Below, piece after piece: positions 56,089-64,000 of a stretch of 64,000 nucleotides of DNA; the first letter of the stretch is position 1; each line of letters opens with the position of its first letter. Under the pieces are notes generated by a model, which saw nothing but the letters and a program-made list of their open reading frames with translations, searched no databases and was not told where the DNA came from. This DNA comes from Leptasterias polaris. Its lineage: Eukaryota > Echinodermata > Asteroidea > Forcipulatida > Asteriidae. The DNA lies in the NCBI GenBank assembly GCA_037783415.1, contig JAZGTN010000035.1, forward strand, positions 2,542,001 to 2,606,000, written 5' to 3'. Both the position numbers and the translations under genes were made by a program.

Positions 56089-58755
56089 ACCCTTTTATCT
56101 GCCAAGAGAACTCAATCAGATTTTTGTGTTGGTCACATATATCCCTCCACAAGCTGATGTCAATATTGCCGGGGACCATATAGCATCAACGATAAATGAT
56201 CTGGAGATCTCATCGCCCGACTCTGCTAAAATCATATTGGGCGACTTCAACAAGTGCCGACTGGACAACGTCTTGCCCACTTACGAACAATCAGTACAGC
56301 AACACACACGAAATGAAGCCACACTAGACCTATGCTACTGTAACATTCCTAAAGCATACTCTTCTAAGCTTTGTGCTCCACTTGGCAGATCTGACCACAA
56401 TAACATTCTCTTACTGCCATCCTACAAGCAAAAACTGAAAAGGTGTAAGGTGGTCGCCAGGGAACGGCGTGTATGGAGCAACGATGCCACAGAAAAGTTA
56501 TGAGCTCGTCTTGAATGCACAGACTGGAACGTTTTCCTGGACTCCGCCTGTTCAATAGATGAGATGGTGTCAGTTACGTCTGATTACATCAACTTCTGTG
56601 TGGATATTTGCATACCCTATAAGGTCGTTCAAATTTTTCCAAATAACAAACCATGGTTCACTAAAGAACTTCACAATCTCATCAAATGGAAAAGGGCAGC
56701 ATTCACAGCAGGTGACAAGGTGCAGGGTGCTCGTGAAAGTCATCCAGAGGGACATTGACAAGCAGGTCAAGCAGTCGAAGTTGGTTTATAAACGCCGGCT
56801 GGAGGAAAACTTTAATGGGAACAATCCACGTGCAGCATGGCAACAAATGCAATCAATGACAGGTTACAAAGAGTCTAGGAGAACGGTTTCGAATTGTAGT
56901 GTGGACTTTGCAAATGAGTTAAACACATTTTTTTGTAGGTTTGACACCGAAGATTTTTCAGCAGATAACAGTTCCATTGTTCAGTCTTTACAAAACATGA
57001 TTCGGGACTCAGACGATAGTCTTGTTGTAAATGCCCATGATGTGCGTAAGGTTTTTGCAGGTGCTAAAATTAACAAATCTATAGGCCCAGATGGTATCTC
57101 AAATAGGGGTTTACATCTTTTTAGCTAACAACTTGCCTCAGTTTTTACTCATATTTTCCAACTGATTTTAGACTGTGGTGTTATTCCTAATTGCTGGAAA
57201 TCCTCCGTCATCATTCCTGTTCCTAAGATTAAGAATCCATCTATATTAAATGACTATCGCCCCATAGCCTTGACTTCTAATGTCATGAAATGTTTTGAAA
57301 GGTTGTTGCTAAAATGGTTGAATAGTCAAGTCCCTCATCCTGATCCATGCCAGTTTGCTTATCAGAGTAACAGGGGTGTGGGAGACGCAGTGACTCTTTA
57401 CCTTCATAAACTGTACAGTCATTTAGACGTTCCTAAGTCGTTTGTGAGATCAGCTTTTATTGACTTCAGCAGTGCCTTTAATACCATTGTCCCGCACATT
57501 TTAATCGATAAATTACTGAAATTGAATGTTACTCCTCAACTCGCATTGGTTATTCACAATTTTCTTATCGATAGACCGCAGAGAGTTAAGTGCAATAATT
57601 TGGTTTCAACCTTCAAGTCTCTTAGTCTAGGTGCACCTCAAGGGTGTGTTATGTCACCTGTTCTATTTTCATTGTACACTAGTGATTTTGATATTGTGAG
57701 CACCAAATGTAGTATTATCAAGTATGCTGATGACACGGTCATCAGCGGTTACATAACCAACGATGACTCTCTTGAGTACACCAATGCTGTTCAAAGGTTT
57801 GTTGAGTGGTGCGATCTCCACCACCTAGTCCTCAATGTAAATAAAACCAAAGAGATAATTTATGATTTTCGCCGTTCAGCCCCAAACCAGGAACCCTTAG
57901 CTGTTCACAACCACGCTATACAGCAGGTTACGGAGTATAAATACCTGGGTACGGTCATCGACAACAAACTAAAATGGAGCAGCAACACTCAAACGCTGTG
58001 TGGTAAAGCAAACCAACAGCTCTATTTCCTCAGAAAATTAAAAGAGTTTAATGTAGATAACCGTATCTTGGTTCTTTTTTATCATTCTTTGATTCAAAGC
58101 ATTCTTAGTTTTAGTTTCATCAGTAATTTTGGTAATCTCTCAAAAGAAAATGTTCATAAACTGGAAAGACCTAGGAAGATCGCTCAGCGCATAATTCGTA
58201 AAGACCTCCCCTCAATAATTTCTCTCTATGACAAACAGGTTCTGTTAAAAGTTCATAAGATAATGCATGACCCCTCACACCCTTTGCACAATTGTTTTTT
58301 ATTCAATAGATCAGGTATCCGTCTCCATGTCCCACGTACAATACCTCCCATTGTCGCTCCAGACAATCATTTGTTCCCAACGCCATTCATACTTTTAATG
58401 CTACTGCTCATAGGGGCATCAACTTATAATGTGTTTTTGCCTCCCTTTGCCCACTGAGCTCGCTTAACCCCAGATCTCCTGTACCTTTTATCCTCCTGAT
58501 GTGATGTATCTTTCTATTTGTTTATGGTAGTTTTTTTATAATGCAGTTTTTGATGTTCACTGTACTTGCCCGTACATGTTGTATTTTCGTATTTTAAGGC
58601 TAGTTTTTCACTGTTCGTTGTACTCCACGCCTACATATTATGATATTGTATATCATATTTAATGTTTAGTTTTTACCCATTTTCCAGTGGAAATCGAATT
58701 TCTATATTTTTTAATGTGGACAATAAATGCTATCTATCTATCTATCTATCTAAAG
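56089..58755 (+). pseudogene. Rex1-like LINE, 5'-truncated, broken
   Basis: Endonuclease remnants come first: RPFYLPREL, VTYIPPQAD, ILGDFNKC, RSDHNN. A linker follows, then a reverse transcriptase (57,270-58,457) with DYRPIALTSN, FAYQSNRGVGDAV, FIDFSSAFNTI, GAPQGCVMSPVLF and the catalytic KYADD, then YKYLGTVID. The wording is that of Rex1/Babar-group LINEs. Stops lie at 56,501 and 57,126 and frameshifts near 56,735 and 58,340, so it is dead, although the catalytic Asp residues survive. The 3' end is (TATC)n at about 58,728-58,752. It starts at the edge of the inverted repeat. Confidence 0.9.
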
Positions 58756-58874
58756 GGCCGACCTACATGTACATAAGCTCCAATAGACTTTTCATGCTAT
58801 TTAATAACAACTTCGCTGATTTTTCTGAAGGCCCAAAAATCAGAAATCAGACTAGTAGGAAGGGAGTGGGAAGA

Positions 58875-58980
58875 ATATCATGCCTGTCTGATAAGAGTGG
58901 TATGCTGGTTCCAGTGAGAGGCAATTAATATCATGCCTGTCTGATAAGAGTGGTATGCTGGTTCCAGTGAGAGGCAATTA
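58875..58980. repeat. 53-bp tandem duplication, two units
   Basis: ATATCATGCCTGTCTGATAA, then GAGTGGTATGCTGGTTCCAG, is present twice with no differences, followed by a partial ATAT. Confidence 0.92.
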
Positions 58981-59109
58981 ATATTTGGGCCAGCATGATT
59001 TTTTCCAACAAGGGCAGATGACTCACTGAATGGGAGTTAACAGGATTTGGGAGCAACCAATCCCCGCTTCTACCGTCCCTATAAACGCACTGATGTATTA
59101 TAAACCTAC

Positions 59110-59210
59110 CTTAGAATACACAAGATGGACAAACTGTCGCTGGAGGCGCTGAAAATCTGCTTGGTGCGAGGGATGAATGATGTCTTTGAGAAGTGCCGGC
59201 ACAAGGAAGC
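59110..59210 (-). other. Exon-like segment, minus strand (101 nt)
   Basis: It lies between an acceptor (ATCCACCCAG) and a donor (GTAGGT). Skipping two bases it is open: FLVPALLKDIIHPSHQADFQ then RLQRQFVHLVYSK. A related segment lies 1.1 kb upstream on the same strand. I do not recognise the peptide. Confidence 0.35.
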
Positions 59211-60261
59211 CTGGGTGGATTATACAATAGAACAAGTTTGTTTTAAACAACAGATTTTGTTTAATTCGGACCGTGAGCATCAGATGTGGAATTAGAGTCT
59301 AAGGAAAACTGAGTTGTTCAATGAACTTGCTCCCTCCCATCAAATAAAAAATTTGTTTTTGTTGTTATCAGCTAAATTGATTAAATCTTACCAGGTTGGT
59401 TGGATATAGTTTTATTGAAACTCAGATAAGATAAATACATGTAGCTCTACTCATCTCAAAATCCCCAAAATATCCACACATTAAATTATGAAATATTTAT
59501 CTGAAGTTACATTTGGTATTCACTCTAAAATTAAATGGCAATACAAACTTATTGGTTAGAAGCCTACAGCAGCTTTCGATTGTACCAAGCATTTTATGAC
59601 ATTTCACTTTGAAGTAATGTGGATGAAGAAAAAGATAACAGTTTTTATGCTCAAAAGTTTGAATCTGAGAAACGTTACTGTCGATAAAGGTTTCTTAGAT
59701 TGGGTATTCCTATTAGAGATAATTTTTCCTGCATGGACATTATTTGCTTCAGATTTTTGGTGATATTTCAAACATACGACAACCTTTTGAAATGAAATTT
59801 TCACAGGTTAGTTTTATTGTTGAGAAAATAAATAAGATTGAAAAATACTCAAAGAAATTGTTCCATACTTAAAATAGCCACCACTCCCCCCCAAAATTAA
59901 TAAATAAAATAAACAAATACAATTATGTCTTTGCCCTGCTGCCTCCCCCCCACTCCCAATGAAAATGTCTAATTTACATCACTGCCTACAAAGATGCACA
60001 AACTCCGTTAGATCATAAACTATTTTGTTTTTGTTTTTACTGAATTAAGAGTGGTACCCGGTAAGCTACTGTATAATTGCATCAGGTTGGTTGTATGGCT
60101 TGTTTATTAAAAACTAAATGATGATGATAGCACATTTACTCATTCTAAAACCAATAATGTATCACCACTCTAAGAGTTTAAATAGTCAACTAACATAGCC
60201 CATGTCAAAGGAACTCATGTTTACACATTCCCTAAAACACACTGAGATGTTATAAACTTAC

Positions 60262-60352
60262 CTTGCAGAATGTAAGATTGGCACACTGAGTCAAAATCTA
60301 CTTGGTGCGTGGGAAGATATCTTAGGAAGAAGTGCCATCACAAGGTCCAAGC
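60262..60352 (-). other. Exon-like segment, duplicate of 59,110-59,210 (91 nt)
   Basis: Acceptor TTCCACTCAG and donor GTAAGT. It aligns with the other segment through GCTT...TTGTG...GCACTTCT...GCACCAAG(C/T)AGATTTT but has an in-frame stop after that, so it is decayed or noncoding. Confidence 0.35.
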
Positions 60353-60697
60353 CTGAGTGGAATAAAAATGATAGACATTAGTTCAAGTTTGTTGTAAACT
60401 GACTGCACACTATTAATGGTCAGTACGCGCTGTTTTCCAAATTGTGTCGCAAGTAAACTCCCTTTGGTTTCACAATTCGCCTGAAGTATATAATAAACCA
60501 GGCGGCAGTCGGTTTGTCATTTTTCATTTGGGAAAATGTTGTAAAAAGCATTTAGATAGTAACATCTTGGACCAAGACTAATACTTGGCTTAGATGATCA
60601 TTGAATGGTCTTCCCTCTCCCAAGCAATACTTAAACGAGGTGATCGAAGCAAAATTGTCCGCACAATTCCAACTCTATCAACTGCCATGCTTACAGC

Positions 60698-60887
60698 TGG
60701 GCCAAATTTCATAGAGGTGCTTAAAGCGCACAAAAATTTAGCTAAGCACAACAAACTTCTGCTAACCGTCCAAAATACTATGTCAAATGTACCTTTTGTA
60801 ACTGGTATCATGCTTAGCAGAAAGGTGTTTAGCAATATTTTCTGCTTAAGTACATGTAGCTCTATGAAATTGGGCCCAGCTGGCACA
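60698..60887. mobile_element. 190-bp palindromic MITE
   Basis: The ends TGGGCCAAATTTCATAGAG and, reversed, GGGCCCAATTTCATAGAGC are flanked by AGC (60,695-60,697 and 60,888-60,890). The arms contain GCTTAA and TTAGC motifs. A 3-bp target suggests Harbinger. Confidence 0.7.
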
Positions 60888-61191
60888 TACTCCCCACTCT
60901 GCCAGTCTCCCACCCACCAACCCCCATGCATATCTCATACATAAATTCTGTGTGAAAACCGTGTTTAATTATCCAAGGAATAACCTCCGATTCTGAGGTT
61001 GTATTTACCTTAAAAACAATCTATTGCTTGAAAATCCCTGTTGCAGTGTCTGTCACATCTTACAAATCATCAGCAGTTCTTGACATCCTTACTGAGTGCA
61101 AGAAAAAGAAATTAATACTCTTGGTTAAATAGTTATTTTTTGAAAGACGGGTTCCTGTACTGTAGTAAGTGGTATAACAATACATTTTCAT

Positions 61192-61268
61192 TTGGTGGTG
61201 GTGGTGGGGGTGGTGGTGGTGGGGGTGGTGGTGGTGGGGGTGGTGGTGGTGGTGGGGGGGGGGGGGGG
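61192..61268. repeat. (GGT)n/poly-G tract
   Basis: GGTGGTGGTGGGGG-type repeats end in a run of about 13 G. The glycine-only reading frame across it is not a gene. Confidence 0.95.
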
Positions 61269-61394
61269 CAGAAGAAATATCTTGTGGGCCTAATACTACA
61301 TGTACGTACTTTACAAATTATTTATAATGTATTGACCCTTTGAGGCCAAACGCAGCGACTGTGCTCGCTAGTTGGGCACAATGTTGACCCCAAG

Positions 61395-61440
61395 GTGTGG
61401 CCAAGGTGCAACTGCAAGGATTTGGAGACCTTGGCCACAC
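61395..61440. other. 13-bp perfect hairpin
   Basis: GTGTGGCCAAGGT pairs with ACCTTGGCCACAC around a 20-nt loop. Its function is unknown. Confidence 0.75.
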
Positions 61441-62260
61441 AAGTGGGGCTATCAACAGGTTCAGTAAGGGGGGGGGGGGGGGGGCAAGGGTTCAAAGGGA
61501 TCAAACTCAAGTCAGCATGAACAAGTTTTCTGAGTTTGAATCTGATTCACTGACCATTATGATCTGAAGGTGGGATGGGGCGAGATGGAGGGGGGAGCTT
61601 GCTAGGGTCGACTTTGTTGGTGGCAAGCTTGTAAGGTTACTAAGCATGCTAACGAGGAGAGATAGGGCCAATTCTAATCTAAGCCAATTCACCCAATTCC
61701 TATAATATCTCAAAATTAAAAACAACTTCATTAACATCATTTTGATTTTCAGTCCCTTCTTCACGGCACAAAAGTGCCATTTCCGACCCTCTTTATTTCT
61801 CTGTCAACAATTGTAGGTTAATTTACTTTAGATTTAGATTCTTTACCTGCATAGAAAGTTATACATAATTCCAAGATATTATAGAGACACTTTGAAAATA
61901 AAACAAACTATCCATATGATAAAATATTGGGAAAAATTAGCACAACAAAAAACAAGGACAGATAACCGTGCGATCTCGCCGAACGCTATGCCTTTTGTTT
62001 GCTTCATTTTACTGTTTTAAAACCTCATACCCACAGTAGGGTTTCTTTCAAGGGATACCAAGTATAAGTAATTTACAACTCACCCTACTCTTTTTTAAAG
62101 GGTTTTGTCAACCAAACTTGGATGTGGAATCTCCTTTGCCACTACAGCCTGCTGGTGCTGGTTGACTTGTAGATTTATAATACCCAGTCAGTTTCCCTTG
62201 TGGTTTATTATTTGATTTACAGTATCGTCTGCATCCTTCCTCTTGGCAGTCTTGAGCGCT
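61441..62260. other. Noncoding, no recognised feature
   Basis: It contains a poly-G run at about 61,469-61,486. The rest is AT-rich with no exon I can support. Confidence 0.55.
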
Positions 62261-62666
62261 TCAGATACAGTTAAGACTTTGTGGCTGGTCTCCACAGTTT
62301 CTTCCGTCTTCCTCTTGGCAGCTGGCGGTGTGGGTCAGGCTTTGGCTTATGGTACATAAGAAGTCCACAGTTACCATTGGTGATTGAAACCAGCGCATCA
62401 AGGTTGAAACTGGAAAGTGGCCTATGCACTCGACCGGTATGTTCGACCGGTATGTTCGATTGGTCTCAACCAGCTGTTGCGTAACATTGTCAGCCTTCAA
62501 GCCGATGATGTTTTTGGCAAACTCTGCATCGTGGATGATCTCGCCCTTCTTAGGTGCTCGTCCCCATGCCTGTCTTTGAGATGTGCAGGAAACGTTCTTC
62601 CCTTCTTCCACCGACTCCACGACAGCAAACAGCAGCCCAACTATGTGCTTGCAAGTTGCTTGGATG
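62261..62666 (-). pseudogene. SWIM zinc-finger protein fragment
   Basis: After a splice acceptor (TTCGTACAG) the minus strand encodes IQATCKHIVGLLFAVVESVE, then SCTSQRQAWGRAPKKG. The CKH...C pattern and the CTS..QAW.....K continuation match the second half of the SWIM zinc finger found in many invertebrate genes of unclear role. The first half would lie in an upstream exon. After about residue 100 the coherent reading shifts frame (PTPPAAKRKTEE, then ...VSEALKTAKRKD) past stops. The copy therefore looks broken or is an old duplicate. The TA-flanked transposon at 62,740 lies in its upstream intron. Confidence 0.6.
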
Positions 62667-62739
62667 CTGTACGAATAATTAAAAACAATAATACACAATT
62701 AAGTATAAAGGATTGTGCACTTGATGCAGTATGCAGTTA

Positions 62740-64000
62740 CCGTAATTTCTTGCGTATAAGACGCGGGGCGTCCAAGGCGCAGGGCCGTGAAATTACCAAC
62801 AAAAATTCAAGCGTCAACAGACAAGGCGCACTGCCGCACAAGGCGCATGATCTTACATGCACCTTTGACTGCAAACAGCAGACGTCGGTACATCGCCAAA
62901 AAGGGGTCATTTTGTTACCCTAAAAGTACCACGCTAATCAACATGTGAATAAATAGAAATCACATGTGCTTGAAACATGTAGAGACATGTAGAAAAGTTC
63001 ATTTTAAACTGAAACCAACCTACCGTTCAGCGACGTTTTCAGGAGATTCTTTCTCCCGTGTGTCACAAGGGGTTGAAGGGAGTTTACAGGTGACCAACAG
63101 AGGGCGCTACCACAGGGCTGAAGGGATCTGTTTGTTCAACAGAGGGCGCTACCATACGGGACAAATCCCCTGCCATTCCGATGGGGACGTGACATTTATA
63201 ATTAATGAGAAGTTCCTTTTCTTTATTTTATACCACAAATATTTATTCAAAGACGTCGTTTTTCTGGTTTGTTTTCTCCACAGTTATTTTATATCTTACT
63301 TTTAAGCTAAAATAAACGAAACAGACACTTATTGAAAGACTTCGTTTCTCTCGTTGGTTTTGTTTTCACTACAGTTATTTTATGTCTAACTTAGTTTCGA
63401 AAAAGGGTCACTTCCCGTGATTTATAATTGTTTTTTCGTTTATAAAATACAATCAATTAAAAAGTAACGATTACAGTTTATTTTTATAAAGTTGATTAAA
63501 GTAAACCATGGACATGGTCGCACCTTTCACACAATACAGGATGGGTGAATGCGTGAATCACCGTTCACACAATAGAGGTTGGGTGAATGCTTCCGCAATC
63601 GTTCTGATTAATCTGAATGCAGTATTTTCGGTACGAAATCGCGGCCACAAAAGAAGTGATGAACACGTTGCTGCATTGTTGGAATGAATTCACGGTCGTT
63701 ATGTATAGGGACACGTGGCCACAAAGGCGGCTCAATACATCGCGTCATTGTCGGAATGAAAATCTGGCGACATTGTCTGGAGAGTTGAGCACTGATAATG
63801 TACTACGTCAACAATGCGTGGTGAGTTGATGGTTGGCGACCGCATTATTAACCTGACCGCAGCTACATTAAATAGGGCCTAGGTTATTTGCACGTCGGCC
63901 GCGGTCATTTTGATCTCAAGCGACATCATACAAGGCGCACCGGAATACAAGGCGCAGTGATGATTTTGTAGTCAAAAACGTCAGATAAGACGCGTCTTAT
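62740..64000. mobile_element. TA-flanked DNA transposon, second copy, cut by the window end
   Basis: It starts CCGTAATTTCTTGCGTATAAG after TA at 62,738. It has the same AAGACGCGG, AAGGCGCAGG and AAGGCGCAC motifs as the copy at 21,949. At the right edge AAGGCGCACCGG, AAGGCGCAGTGATG and AAGACGCGTCTTAT repeat these motifs, so the far end should lie just past 64,000. The middle carries two CAACAGAGGGCGCTACCA blocks. No transposase is visible. Confidence 0.8.

Noticed and set aside
60590..60944. 113-116-aa overlapping frames on both strands
   Set aside because: They lie on the 190-bp palindromic MITE, which gives similar frames on both strands.
61140..61343. Glycine-rich protein
   Set aside because: It is a (GGT)n/poly-G tract with no further support.

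Overview
The window is animal nuclear DNA. It has spliced genes with GT/AG introns, long AT-rich noncoding stretches, tRNA-derived SINEs, Jockey-superfamily LINEs and many palindromic MITEs. The repeat types resemble those of echinoderm genomes, so I infer an echinoderm, perhaps a sea star. No conserved gene other than the kinase is clear enough to settle the species.

Layout. (1) 1-12,800: the last three coding exons (239-361, 3121-3285, 5141-5266, + strand) of the catalytic subunit of cAMP-dependent protein kinase. Its introns carry SINEs, a 21-bp minisatellite and a LINE relic. About 7.5 kb of ORF-free sequence follows, probably a long 3' UTR. (2) 12,803-13,622: a minisatellite. (3) 13,733-56,088: one giant inverted repeat. 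The left arm is 13,733-30,816, the right arm 40,720-56,088, and the spacer is 9.9 kb. By eye the arms are about 95-98% alike where they align. They differ by clean transposon insertions, each with an empty site in the other arm, by a 53-bp repeat expansion, by deletions, and by a different arrangement of a tandem ~2.5-kb unit. (4) Each arm holds a series of short exon-like modules with conserved splice signals (24,558-30,816 on +; 41,638-45,289 and about 40,720-40,840 on -). (5) The spacer holds a fold-back structure around 78 copies of a 21-bp repeat, a 25-bp minisatellite, a LINE with an intact 1084-aa ORF2 (35,584-38,838, - strand), an ORF1-like piece, and a 345-bp tandem repeat. (6) 56,089-58,755: a broken Rex1-like LINE abutting the outer edge of the right arm. 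(7) 58,756-64,000: mostly noncoding, with two duplicated exon-like pieces, a SWIM zinc-finger gene fragment on the minus strand, and a TA-flanked DNA transposon that runs off the window.

The kinase is the only clearly functional host gene. The LINE ORF2 is the only intact mobile-element gene. The most unusual items are the giant inverted repeat with its independent insertion histories and the repeated exon modules inside it. Whether the inverted repeat is real or a join of two haplotypes cannot be decided from sequence alone.
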